Below, piece by piece: positions 23,854-32,571 of a stretch of 47,705 nucleotides of DNA. A program made the translations under genes and the position numbers. How positions within the stretch are numbered: position 1 is the first letter of the stretch; each line of letters starts with the position of its first letter. Under the pieces are notes generated by a model. It did not search any database. It had not been told where the DNA came from and saw only the letters and a program-made list of their open reading frames with translations. Source of the stretch: an uncultured Clostridia bacterium (lineage in GTDB: Bacteria > Bacillota > Clostridia > TANB77 > CAG-508); contig CAKOYU010000014.1 in NCBI GenBank assembly GCA_934130975.1, positions 1-47,705 on the forward strand, read 5' to 3'.

Positions 23854-26175
23854 ATGAAAATAATAGATAAATTTTTGAAAAAATTAAATGCAAGTAGAAA
23901 TACATTTGTAACATATATACTAACATTAATATCATTATATCTAATAGTTGATAGATTAGTGGAACTATTATTTATGATATTTACAGGTGTCTCAGTATCA
24001 TATTGGGGACCATTACAGTACACATTAGCACTAGCATGCCCAATATTTGCATACTTGTTTTCACCTTCATCAGAGTTTGCATCAAGTAAAAATATGAAAG
24101 TAACATTATTCCTTACATATGTAGTTGCTTTATATATAATAGCATTATCAATGTTTGTACAGTGGAGCAATAGAGGTATTTGGCTATTTTTGATATCACT
24201 ACCAGGATATACTGATTTAGTAACAAATTATTCTGAGTTAATAAGACCAGCACTTACGGCATTAGCATTATATTTACCATTAACAACTTTTTATGGGGTT
24301 TATAAATGGATAAGATTGAGCATATTGGACAGTAAAGATCAATCAAGATCCATTTGGGATTATAAAGGAATAAGTTTAGCTGACACAAAAGCAGGACATG
24401 GACCATTTACATGTGATATGCATATGTGTAATGATTATGAATCAGGTAAAAAGATGATATTTATGGAGAAAAGTAGATATCAATCATTATTAGCTTGTGG
24501 AGGATCAGGAACAGGAAAAACATCATTAATATTAGAACCAATGATGGCAAAAGATATTGAAAAAAAGGCATTTTATATGGCTAATGCCAAAGAAATGGGA
24601 TATACAGCATTAAAGACGGGAATTGCAGTATTAAATAAACCATATGATAATGAATATTTAAATAAAAATTTCAATTTGAATATGATAACACCAACACAAG
24701 GAAAAGAAGCTGTGTACAAAGCATATATGAAAAAAATGATAATAGCATCATTTGATGAAGAGTATGTATATAGAAATCTAGGGTTAACATTAGTAGCACC
24801 GGACTTTGAATCAGTATCAAGAATAAAAAATGTTTGTAAAAACTATCATATAAAATGTAATATAATTGATCCATCAAGTTCAGATTCAATTGGATTAAAT
24901 CCATTTGTATATGATGATCCAGCAAAAATAGCAATAACTATATCATCTGTATTAAAGGGAATGTATACAAGCACTCATTTAGAAAAAGAAGAGTTGTATA
25001 GAGAAGAGTTCATAATACAAGCGATTGAAAATATATCAATCATGCTAAAAGAAATGTATCCAAAAATGAATGATGGAAAAATACCAAATTTAGAAGACTT
25101 ATTAAAAATGTTAACTAATTTTGATTTAGTAGAAAAAATGTGCGAAATAATGAAAACAGATGAGATACTTGCAGAAAAATATAGTTCACAAATTAGATAT
25201 TTTAAAAAGAATTTCTATTCTAATAGTTCTGCGAGAAGAGATACAGAAAAAGATATTTATATAGCAGTAGCTCAACTAGATAATTTATTAAGATTACCAG
25301 GAGTAAAATCAATACTATGTAACAGACATAATAATATAGATTTTGATAGAGCATTGGAAAATGGAGAAGTTACATTGCTATGTACACGTAGAGGAGATTT
25401 AGGAAGATCTACTCACAAAGCATTTGGATTATTCTTTATATTATCAATGCAAAATGCAGTATTAAGAAGAAGAGGAAATGAAAATAGTAGAATACCACAC
25501 TTCTTATATATTGATGAGTTCCCTGATTTTATATGTAAAGATACTGAAGCTATATTTACTTTATATCGTAAATATAAAGTTGCAACTACAATAACAACGC
25601 AAAATCTTTCACAATTAGAAGGAAATGCACCTGATATGAAATATAAAGAAACTATTCTTGCAAACTGTGCTAGTAAAATATTTGTTGGAGGTGGAACTCC
25701 AGAAGATTTAGAATGGTGGTCAAAAGAATTTATAAAGAGAAGAGAATGGACATATTCAAATAGTATGGATATGAGTAAATTAGAATATGATTCTAAATAC
25801 GGTAGCGTTAAATATGATTGGAAAGGTTATTTTGCACCGAATAAATTAGCGGCATTAAGCTTTAAAAGTGCAGCCGTTAAATTGAAACTAGATAATGGAA
25901 AATACCAAGTAGGAGAAGGAAAATTTAACTTTATAGCATCTAAGTATAAAGAAGAACAACCGATAAAGAAATATAATTTTGCAAGGTTTACGCCAGGTGT
26001 AGCAAATGAAGGAGACACTGATGAAGGAGCAAAAGCAAAATTTGACCCTAAACATATAGATTTTACAGATGAAAGAGATGAATTTAATCCAGTTCAAATT
26101 AATAATACAGATGCTGATTTTGAATTTGATAATGAAGATGCAATTGTAGTTAATTTTAAGAAAAAGAAAAAATAG
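23854..26175 (+). CDS. VirD4/TraG-like membrane ATPase, isolated from any secretion locus
   Basis: A 773-residue protein. Residues 1-150 contain four or five membrane helices (near 19-45, 54-71, 82-102, 107-118, 130-150). A FtsK/VirD4-type P-loop ATPase follows: Walker A GGSGTGKT (216-223) and Walker B FLYIDEFPDF (550-559, Asp554-Glu555). A TTQNLSQLEG segment corresponds to the family's sensor region and a TraM-recognition-like part follows. The C-terminal 70 residues are charged and disordered. Type IV coupling proteins pump DNA or proteins through the membrane. Here no relaxase, VirB4, VirB6 or integrase is nearby and the neighbours are housekeeping genes, so the partner and substrate are unknown. 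Confidence 0.85.
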   Translation: MKIIDKFLKKLNASRNTFVTYILTLISLYLIVDRLVELLFMIFTGVSVSYWGPLQYTLALACPIFAYLFSPSSEFASSKNMKVTLFLTYVVALYIIALSMFVQWSNRGIWLFLISLPGYTDLVTNYSELIRPALTALALYLPLTTFYGVYKWIRLSILDSKDQSRSIWDYKGISLADTKAGHGPFTCDMHMCNDYESGKKMIFMEKSRYQSLLACGGSGTGKTSLILEPMMAKDIEKKAFYMANAKEMGYTALKTGIAVLNKPYDNEYLNKNFNLNMITPTQGKEAVYKAYMKKMIIASFDEEYVYRNLGLTLVAPDFESVSRIKNVCKNYHIKCNIIDPSSSDSIGLNPFVYDDPAKIAITISSVLKGMYTSTHLEKEELYREEFIIQAIENISIMLKEMYPKMNDGKIPNLEDLLKMLTNFDLVEKMCEIMKTDEILAEKYSSQIRYFKKNFYSNSSARRDTEKDIYIAVAQLDNLLRLPGVKSILCNRHNNIDFDRALENGEVTLLCTRRGDLGRSTHKAFGLFFILSMQNAVLRRRGNENSRIPHFLYIDEFPDFICKDTEAIFTLYRKYKVATTITTQNLSQLEGNAPDMKYKETILANCASKIFVGGGTPEDLEWWSKEFIKRREWTYSNSMDMSKLEYDSKYGSVKYDWKGYFAPNKLAALSFKSAAVKLKLDNGKYQVGEGKFNFIASKYKEEQPIKKYNFARFTPGVANEGDTDEGAKAKFDPKHIDFTDERDEFNPVQINNTDADFEFDNEDAIVVNFKKKKK

Positions 26176-26185
26176 AGAAAATCAC

Positions 26186-26214
26186 TTGACCGATAGGGAA
26201 AATTATGATATAAA
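26186..26214 (+). promoter_or_regulatory. Promoter of tRNA-Glu (and likely the ATPase unit)
   Basis: TTGACC (26186-26191), 17 bp, TATAAA (26209-26214). It lies 18 bp before the tRNA. Only 13 nt separate the tRNA from the riboswitch, so no second promoter fits between them. Confidence 0.7.
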
Positions 26215-26231
26215 TATAGAGTAATTTTATT

Positions 26232-26306
26232 GGCCCCTTGGTCAAGCGGTTAAGACGCCACCCTCTCAAGGTGGAATCATGGGTTCGATTCCCGTAGGGG
26301 TCACCA
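26232..26306 (+). tRNA. tRNA-Glu (anticodon CUC)
   Basis: A 75-nt cloverleaf. The acceptor GGCCCCT pairs with AGGGGTC (one G-T). The anticodon stem is CCACC/GGTGG with loop CTCTCAA, giving anticodon CUC (reads GAG). The T loop is GGTTCGATTCC. CCA is encoded (26304-26306). The long D-arm loop region GGTCAAGCGGTTAAGACG is typical for tRNA-Glu. Confidence 0.95.
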
Positions 26307-26319
26307 ATATATTATATAA

Positions 26320-26432
26320 CCTTAAAAGGGAGTAGTTTTAAATTGTTAATCAACAGTCGCGATTTTCCTAATAAATTAGGGTAGAAAATCTGGTTAACAA
26401 GCTTTAAATAAAAGTAAACGAGACTTTTAAAG
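26320..26432 (+). ncRNA. yybP-ykoY (Mn2+) riboswitch
   Basis: P1 pairs CCTTAAAAG (26320-26328) with CTTTTAAAG (26424-26432). The conserved loop GGGAGTAG follows the 5' strand. AGTCGC appears after the P2 5' strand (TGTTAATC, paired with GGTTAACA). A long hairpin GATTTTCCTAAT/ATTAGGGTAGAAAATC follows, then a CTTT/AAAG hairpin, and ACGAGAC occupies the place of the usual GCAAGACC. This is the layout of the manganese-sensing yybP-ykoY family. The 3' strand of P1 overlaps the terminator at 26421-26473. The ON-switch logic (metal keeps P1 and prevents the terminator) is known for this family and inferred here. Confidence 0.8.
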
Positions 26433-26473
26433 AAAAGATGTAAAGTTTTTTCTTTATGAGTCTTGTTTTTTTT
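26421..26473 (+). terminator. Riboswitch-controlled terminator
   Basis: AGACTTTTAAAGAAA (from 26421) pairs with TTTCTTTATGAGTCT (to 26462), followed by TTGTTTTTTTT. It uses the same bases as the 3' strand of riboswitch P1, so the two structures exclude each other. Confidence 0.8.
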
Positions 26474-26532
26474 ATACAATTTTTATAAAATGGTTATAAT
26501 ATATAAAATTGCTGAAGAAAGGAAAGATATTA

Positions 26533-29331
26533 ATGGAAAAAAATTGGTTTAACAAAGAAGTAAAAGATGTTGAAGCAGAATTAAAAACAGACTTAGAAAA
26601 TGGTTTGAGTAGTAAACAAGTAGAAGAAAGCAAAGCAAAATATGGTGAAAATGAATTGCAAGAAAAGAAAAAAGAACCATTAATTAAAAAGTTTATAGCT
26701 CAATTTAAGGACTTTTCAATAATAGTATTAATAATAGCTGCCATTGTATCTGGAGTAGTAGGAGTTGCACAAGGAGAAGGATTTACAGATACAATAATAA
26801 TATTAATAGTAGTACTATTGAATGCAGTTATAGGAGTTGCACAAGAAAGCAAAGCAGAAAAATCATTAGAAGCACTAAGAAAATTAAGTGAACATGCGGC
26901 GAAAGTTGTTAGAGATGGAAAAGAACAGGTTATTCCTGCAAGAGAGCTAGTGCCAGGAGATCTTGTAATAATAGAAACTGGTGATTATGTATCAGCAGAT
27001 TTAAGAATAATAGAGGCAGTAAATTTAAAATCTCAAGAAAGTTCGTTAACAGGAGAATCAGTACCAGTTGAAAAGTCAATAGAAGCTATAGAAGGAGAAG
27101 AGATAGGGATTGGAGATAGAGTAAATATGCTATTTTCTTCAAGCTTAATTACTTATGGTAGAGGAAAAGCAATTGTAGTAGAAACAGGAATGAATACAGA
27201 AGTTGGTAAAATTGCTGGAATGTTAAATAATACGGAAAAACAAGAAACACCACTTCAAAGAAGATTAAATAGTTTAGGAAAAACATTAGGAATTGCAGCA
27301 CTTGCAATATGTGCATTTATTTTCGTTTTAGGATTATTACAAGGAAAAGATGTAATAAGTATGTTTATGACAGCAGTTTCTTTAGCTGTAGCAGTAATAC
27401 CAGAAGGATTAGTTGCAGTATCAACAATTGTATTAGCAATAGGCGTTCAAAAAATGGTAAAGAAAAATGCTATTGTTAAAAAATTACCAGCAGTAGAAAC
27501 ACTAGGAAGTAGTACAGTAATTTGTTCAGATAAAACAGGAACATTAACACAAAACAAAATGACTGTGGAAAAAGTATTTTGTAATGATGTAACAGTTGAT
27601 GTAAATAAAGTAGAAACAACAGAAGATTTTAATAAATTAGTATATAACTGTATGTTATGTAACGATTCAAGAATGCTAGAGACTGGAGAACTTGCAGGAG
27701 ACCCAACAGAAACAGCATTAATAGATATGGCATTTAACTTAGAATATCAAGAAGCAATTGTTAGAGAAAATCTAAGAGTTGAAGAAGTTCCATTTGATTC
27801 TGAAAGAAAATTGATGACAACAGTTAATGAAAACAATGGAAGATATAGAGTATATACAAAAGGTGGAGTTGACGAACTTTTAGCAAGATGTAATTCATAT
27901 TTATTTAAAGGTGAAATAAGAACAAACTTAGAAGATTACTCAAGATGGATAAGAGAAAATAACGAAAATATGGCAAAAGATGCATTAAGAGTATTAGCAT
28001 TCGCATATAAAGATATTGACCATATGCCATCAAAAGAAGAAATGAAAACAATTGAAAGTGGATTAACATTCATTGGAATGGTAGGGATGATAGATCCACC
28101 AAGAGAAGAAGCTAAAAAAGCAGTTGAAAAATGTAAACATGCTGGAATAAAAACTGTAATGATTACAGGTGACCATAAAATTACAGCAGTAGCAATTGCA
28201 AAAAAATTAGGAATATTAGAAAATGAAGATGAAGCATTAACTGGATTAGAACTAGATAAAATATCTGATGAAGAATTAACTAAAAACATAAGAAAATATT
28301 CAGTATATGCAAGAGTATCACCAGAACATAAAGTTCGTATAGTAAAAGCATGGCAAGCTAATGGAGAAATAGTTGCTATGACAGGTGATGGAGTAAATGA
28401 TAGCCCTGCATTAAAAACAGCAGATATTGGATGCGCAATGGGAAAAGTTGGAACAGAGGTTGCTAAAGAAGCTGCAGATGTTATACTAACAGATGATAAT
28501 TTTGCAACAATAGTATCAGCAGTAGAAGAAGGAAGACGTATTTATGACAATATATTAAAAGTAATACAATTCTTGATTTCTTGTAATGTTGGAGAAGTTA
28601 TTGTATTATTACTAGCAACATTATTTGCTCCATTAATAGCTAAAACATTTGGAATATCTGATGTAACAATGATTCAGTTATTACTTCCAATTCATATATT
28701 ATGGATAAATCTTGTAACAGATACATTCCCAGCATTAGCATTAGCATTCGATCCTGCTAATAGAGATATAATGGATAGAAAACCAATAAAAAAAGATGAA
28801 GGAATATTTACAAAAGGTAGAACATTTAGAATTATTTATCAGGGTGCAATGATTGGAATTTTAACACTATCTGCATTTATAATTGGTTTAGCAACACCAG
28901 ACAGTAAATTACCAACTATGGTAAAATACGAGGGTGAGACTATAGCTGTTGAAGAAATAGATAATTTGGAAGAAATTCTAGCAAATGGTGGAGAATATGT
29001 ATCAAAAGAAGAAACTAAAATAGAAATTGGCCAAACAATGGCATTTATGGTATTGGCATTTTCAGAATTAGTGCATGTATTTAATATACGTGATAATAAA
29101 AATTCAATATTTAAAACAGGAATACTTGGAAATTCAATATTGATTTGGGCAGTATTAGCTTCTGCATTCTTAATGGTAATAATATTGGCAGTTCCTGGAT
29201 TAAGGCATGTATTTAGTATTCCAATATTACCAATGAATAATATGATTGAAACAATTGCTTTGATTATTGCTCCAGTTGTGATTGTTGAATTAATGAAATT
29301 ATTTAAAATTAATACTGTTAAAGGAGAATAA
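26533..29331 (+). CDS. P2-type cation-transporting ATPase, probable Mn2+/Ca2+ exporter
   Basis: A 932-residue membrane pump. An N-terminal cation-ATPase segment is followed by TM1-2 (about 62-80, 86-103), the actuator TGES (173-176), TM4 with AVIPEGL (around 287-293), the phosphorylated Asp333 in SDKTGTLT, the hinge TGDGVNDSPALK and TM5-10 including NLVTDTFPALALAFDP. This is a PacL/SERCA-like P2A ATPase. The upstream Mn2+ riboswitch suggests manganese efflux, as for YoaB-type pumps in lactococci; calcium remains possible. ATG 26533 is preferred because AAGAAAGGAAAG precedes it. A TATAAT box at 26495-26500 with a poor -35 could give a second, riboswitch-independent start. Terminator at 29341-29387. 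Confidence 0.92.
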   Translation: MEKNWFNKEVKDVEAELKTDLENGLSSKQVEESKAKYGENELQEKKKEPLIKKFIAQFKDFSIIVLIIAAIVSGVVGVAQGEGFTDTIIILIVVLLNAVIGVAQESKAEKSLEALRKLSEHAAKVVRDGKEQVIPARELVPGDLVIIETGDYVSADLRIIEAVNLKSQESSLTGESVPVEKSIEAIEGEEIGIGDRVNMLFSSSLITYGRGKAIVVETGMNTEVGKIAGMLNNTEKQETPLQRRLNSLGKTLGIAALAICAFIFVLGLLQGKDVISMFMTAVSLAVAVIPEGLVAVSTIVLAIGVQKMVKKNAIVKKLPAVETLGSSTVICSDKTGTLTQNKMTVEKVFCNDVTVDVNKVETTEDFNKLVYNCMLCNDSRMLETGELAGDPTETALIDMAFNLEYQEAIVRENLRVEEVPFDSERKLMTTVNENNGRYRVYTKGGVDELLARCNSYLFKGEIRTNLEDYSRWIRENNENMAKDALRVLAFAYKDIDHMPSKEEMKTIESGLTFIGMVGMIDPPREEAKKAVEKCKHAGIKTVMITGDHKITAVAIAKKLGILENEDEALTGLELDKISDEELTKNIRKYSVYARVSPEHKVRIVKAWQANGEIVAMTGDGVNDSPALKTADIGCAMGKVGTEVAKEAADVILTDDNFATIVSAVEEGRRIYDNILKVIQFLISCNVGEVIVLLLATLFAPLIAKTFGISDVTMIQLLLPIHILWINLVTDTFPALALAFDPANRDIMDRKPIKKDEGIFTKGRTFRIIYQGAMIGILTLSAFIIGLATPDSKLPTMVKYEGETIAVEEIDNLEEILANGGEYVSKEETKIEIGQTMAFMVLAFSELVHVFNIRDNKNSIFKTGILGNSILIWAVLASAFLMVIILAVPGLRHVFSIPILPMNNMIETIALIIAPVVIVELMKLFKINTVKGE

Positions 29332-29333
29332 GA

Positions 29334-29392
29334 ACATTATGGACCGGTTCTGTTTTGTGCACTGCACATTATGGACCGGTTCTTTTTTGCAC
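29334..29392 (+). terminator. Terminator formed by two copies of the GGACCGGTTC repeat
   Basis: Two direct copies of ACATTATGGACCGGTTCT (starting 29334 and 29366). Because GGACCGGTTC is nearly palindromic, copy 1 (29341-29350) can pair with copy 2 (29373-29382, two wobbles) around an inner TGTGCA/TGCACA hairpin, followed by six T residues. The motif also occurs at 5892-5912. Confidence 0.7.
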
Positions 29393-29418
29393 ATTTTTAT
29401 ACTGACCTCCCAGTACAA

Positions 29419-29447
29419 TGAACAACAAATAAAAATTGTGCTAAAAT
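29419..29447 (+). promoter_or_regulatory. Candidate promoter of the fatty-acid cluster
   Basis: TGAACA (29419-29424), 17 bp, TAAAAT (29442-29447). No FapR-like or FabT-like palindrome is evident near it. Confidence 0.45.
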
Positions 29448-29486
29448 TTAAAAGGTAAATGAAAGGAAAAAAATGGAGGCGAAAAA

Positions 29487-31070
29487 ATGCAAATAACAGA
29501 TTTGAAAGATATGCTAAAAAAATCAGGAGAAAAATATCCCCAAAAAATAGCATATAAAATAAGAATAGAACAAGGAAAATATAAAGAAATAACACATAAA
29601 CAAGTAAGAGATATGATAGATAATTTAGGAACAGCATTAATAGATATGGGACTAAAAGGCAAAAGAATAGGTGTCATTGGAGAAAATAGATATGAATGGG
29701 AAATTGCATATTTATCAATAGTATGTGGGACAGGAACCGTAGTACCATTAGATAAATCTTTGCCAGAAAATGAATTAAGAAGTTTAATTGAACGTTCAGA
29801 AATAGAAGCAATTTTTTATACTAAAAAATATGAAGATAGTTTAAAAAAGATATTAGAAGAAAAAGTAGGAAAACTAAAATACTTAATTTCTATGGAAAAA
29901 GAAGAACAAGAATTAATAAAAAAAGGTGAAGAATTAATTAAGCAAGGAAACAGAGAATTTATAGATGCAAAAATTGATAATGAAAAAATGAGTATTATGC
30001 TTTTTACATCTGGAACAACATCAGCTTCAAAGATAGTTGCATTATCACATAAAAACCTAGTATCAAATTTGATGGATATTTCATCAATATTAGATGTTAA
30101 TTCAGATGATGTATTTTTATCATTTTTACCAATACATCATGTATTTGAATGTACTGTTGGATTTTTGTTTGCATTATATTCAGGTGCTCAAACAGTATTT
30201 TGCGACGGAATAAGACATATTATGGAAAATATGAATGAATATAAAGTATCTGTAATGGCATCTGTTCCAGCAATTTATGAAAGAATATATAAAATAATAA
30301 GCAAGAATAAAGAAAATGCCAAAGAATTGTTAGGCGGACATGTAAAATTATTAATAAGTGGTGCAGCAAGTTTAGATCCAACAATTGAAAAAAAATATAG
30401 AGATTTAGGAATTAATCTAGTTCAAGGATATGGATTAACAGAAACATCACCTGTTATTGCAATTGGTACAAATGCACATTATAGAACAGGTTCTGTAGGA
30501 ATTGCAGTTCCAAGTGTTGAGGCAAAAGTAATAAATTGTGATGAAACAGGAATGGGAGAATTAGTTGCAAAAGGTCCAAGTATAATGCTAGGTTACTATG
30601 GAAATAAAGAAGAAACAGATAAAGTATTAAAAGATGGTTGGTTTAATACAGGCGATTTAGCAAGAATTGATAAAGATGGATACATATTTATATGTGGCAG
30701 AAAAAAGAGTGTTATAGTATTAAAAAATGGTAAAAATATTTTTCCAGAAGAAATGGAGAGTAGAATTAACAGAATTGATGGTGTAGAAGAATCATTTGTT
30801 TTTGGAAAACCAGTTTCAGAGGATAAAAATAATATAAAAATATTTGTCAAAGTTATATATAATCAAGAAGTAATGAAAGATATATATAATGTACAAGAAA
30901 GTTCAGATATATATAAAATTATAAATAAAAAAGTAAAAGAAATTAATCAAGAAATGCCAAGATATAAGGCAATTAAAGGTGTACTTATAAGTGAAGATCC
31001 ACTTATAAAAACGACTACAAATAAAATAAAAAGACAGGATAATTTTAACCAAATTATGAGTCAATTATAG
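29487..31070 (+). CDS. AMP-dependent acyl-CoA/acyl-ACP synthetase
   Basis: A 527-residue adenylate-forming enzyme activating a fatty acid with ATP. Motifs in order: the phosphate loop LFTSGTTSASKIVALSHKN (about 171-189), GYGLTETSPV (about 314-323), GWFNTGDLARIDKDGY (about 384-399) and GRKKSVIVLKNGKNIFPEE, ending with the TTNKIKRQ region that carries the catalytic lysine. GGAGG precedes ATG 29487. It is the first gene of the fatty-acid cluster, 13 bp before birA. This context suggests it recycles exogenous or membrane-derived fatty acids into the pathway, with CoA or ACP as acceptor (inference). Confidence 0.88.
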   Translation: MQITDLKDMLKKSGEKYPQKIAYKIRIEQGKYKEITHKQVRDMIDNLGTALIDMGLKGKRIGVIGENRYEWEIAYLSIVCGTGTVVPLDKSLPENELRSLIERSEIEAIFYTKKYEDSLKKILEEKVGKLKYLISMEKEEQELIKKGEELIKQGNREFIDAKIDNEKMSIMLFTSGTTSASKIVALSHKNLVSNLMDISSILDVNSDDVFLSFLPIHHVFECTVGFLFALYSGAQTVFCDGIRHIMENMNEYKVSVMASVPAIYERIYKIISKNKENAKELLGGHVKLLISGAASLDPTIEKKYRDLGINLVQGYGLTETSPVIAIGTNAHYRTGSVGIAVPSVEAKVINCDETGMGELVAKGPSIMLGYYGNKEETDKVLKDGWFNTGDLARIDKDGYIFICGRKKSVIVLKNGKNIFPEEMESRINRIDGVEESFVFGKPVSEDKNNIKIFVKVIYNQEVMKDIYNVQESSDIYKIINKKVKEINQEMPRYKAIKGVLISEDPLIKTTTNKIKRQDNFNQIMSQL

Positions 31071-31083
31071 AAAGAGGAAATCT

Positions 31084-31629
31084 ATGTACAAAAAATATTT
31101 CTATCATAAGATAGATTCAACGCAATTAGAAATTTGGAGAAGAATTAAAGAAAATAAAATGGAAAATAAGAGTGTTATAATTGCAGATATACAAACAGAC
31201 GGAAAAGGAACTCATGGAAGAAAGTGGTATACAGATGAAGGTAATAATATTGCATTTTCATGTTTTAGACAAATTGATTGTGAGATTGACAAATTAGAAG
31301 GCTTAACTACTGAAATGGCACAAATCATATTAGATATTTTTAAAGAATTATATCAAATTGAACTTCAAATAAAATTGCCGAATGATATATTTTACAATGG
31401 CAAAAAAGTAGGAGGAATACTTTCAGAAACCAAAGTAAGTGGCAATATTGTGAAATATATTGTTGTTGGAATAGGAATAAATACATGTCAAACTAAGTTT
31501 GATGCAGAAATAAAAGATATTGCAACATCAATAAAAAATGAATTCGGAATAGATGTAGATAGAATGAAAATTATAGAAGAGTTTTGTAATAGATTTGAAA
31601 ATAAAATATCAGAAAGGATTGAAAAATAA
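31084..31629 (+). CDS. birA: Biotin--[acetyl-CoA carboxylase] ligase, catalytic-domain only
   Basis: A 181-residue enzyme attaching biotin to the carboxyl carrier protein. The ATP/biotin loop GKGTHGRKWYT (40-50) is the GRGRRGRxW signature. KLPND (98-102) and GKKVGGILSE (106-115, Lys108) follow, then VVGIGINT. It lacks both the N-terminal DNA-binding domain of bifunctional BirA and most of the usual C-terminal SH3-like domain (most BPLs exceed 230 residues), so it is a minimal monofunctional ligase. Its place beside accB, its substrate gene, supports the call. It ends immediately before fabD without a gap. Confidence 0.9.
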   Translation: MYKKYFYHKIDSTQLEIWRRIKENKMENKSVIIADIQTDGKGTHGRKWYTDEGNNIAFSCFRQIDCEIDKLEGLTTEMAQIILDIFKELYQIELQIKLPNDIFYNGKKVGGILSETKVSGNIVKYIVVGIGINTCQTKFDAEIKDIATSIKNEFGIDVDRMKIIEEFCNRFENKISERIEK

Positions 31630-32571
31630 ATGAAAATAGGATACTTATTTCCAGGTCAAGGTGCACAAAGTCTAGGAATGGGAAAAGATATATATGAAAA
31701 ATATGATGTTGTAAAAGATGTATACAAAAAAGTTAAAGAGTTAACAGGAATAGATGTTGCTAAAATAACATTTGAAAATGAGGAGTTGCTAAATCAAACA
31801 CAATATACACAAATTTGTATTTTAACAATGAGTATAGCAATTTTAGAAATATTAAAACAAAATGGAATCAAAGCAGAAGTTTCAAGTGGCTTAAGCTTAG
31901 GTGAATATACAGCATTGATAAATAGTGAAACGTTAAGCTTTGAAGATGGTATACAATTAGTAAAAAAACGTGGTGAATATATGCAAAAACTAGTTCCAGA
32001 AGGTGAATGGCTGATGTCAGCAATACTTGGAGTGGAAGAAGAAAAAGTTATTGAAATATGCAAATTAGCAAATGAAAAATCAAAAGAAAATTTTGTGGTT
32101 CCAGTAAACTTTAATTGTCCAGGTCAGATTGTAATATCAGGAAATAAGGCCGGTGTGGAAACAGCAGAAGTTATTGCTAAAGAGCAAGGGGTAAGAAAAG
32201 TTAGAACATTAAAAACATCAGGGCCATTCCATACAGAAAAACTAAAAAAAGCATCAGAGGCATTAAAAAAAGATTTGGAACAGGTAAAATTTAATCAATT
32301 TAATAATACAGTTGTAAAAAATATAGATGGCACAGAATACAAAGAAACAGATGATATTAAAGATATATTAGCAAAACATATAATAAGTCCTGTTAAATTT
32401 ACAGCAGTACTTCAAAAGATGTTAGATCTTGGAGTTGACACTTTTATTGAAGTTGGACCAGGAAAGACGTTGTCAGGATTTATAAAGAAAATGCCAACAG
32501 ATAAAGAGATAAAAATTTTAAACATCAATAATTGTGAGACATTAGAAAATGTTTTAAAGGAGGTAAAATAA
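31630..32571 (+). CDS. fabD: Malonyl-CoA:ACP transacylase
   Basis: A 313-residue enzyme moving malonyl from CoA to ACP. It has FPGQGAQSLGMG (7-18), the nucleophile Ser89 in GLSLGEY and the catalytic His201 in GPFHTEK. VEVGPGKTLSGFI lies near the C-terminus. The ATG directly follows the birA stop, and the stop overlaps fabG by 1 bp (TAATG), so translation is coupled. Length is normal. Confidence 0.96.
   Translation: MKIGYLFPGQGAQSLGMGKDIYEKYDVVKDVYKKVKELTGIDVAKITFENEELLNQTQYTQICILTMSIAILEILKQNGIKAEVSSGLSLGEYTALINSETLSFEDGIQLVKKRGEYMQKLVPEGEWLMSAILGVEEEKVIEICKLANEKSKENFVVPVNFNCPGQIVISGNKAGVETAEVIAKEQGVRKVRTLKTSGPFHTEKLKKASEALKKDLEQVKFNQFNNTVVKNIDGTEYKETDDIKDILAKHIISPVKFTAVLQKMLDLGVDTFIEVGPGKTLSGFIKKMPTDKEIKILNINNCETLENVLKEVK

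Noticed and set aside
23854..26175. Integrative conjugative element
   Set aside because: No relaxase, integrase, VirB4-like gene or flanking repeat is seen; neighbours are conserved housekeeping genes.
26232..26306. tRNA-Glu as an integration site
   Set aside because: No duplicated tRNA 3' end or integrase is visible on either side.
29393..29486. FapR or FabT operator for the fatty-acid cluster
   Set aside because: No palindrome resembling either known operator could be found near the candidate promoter.
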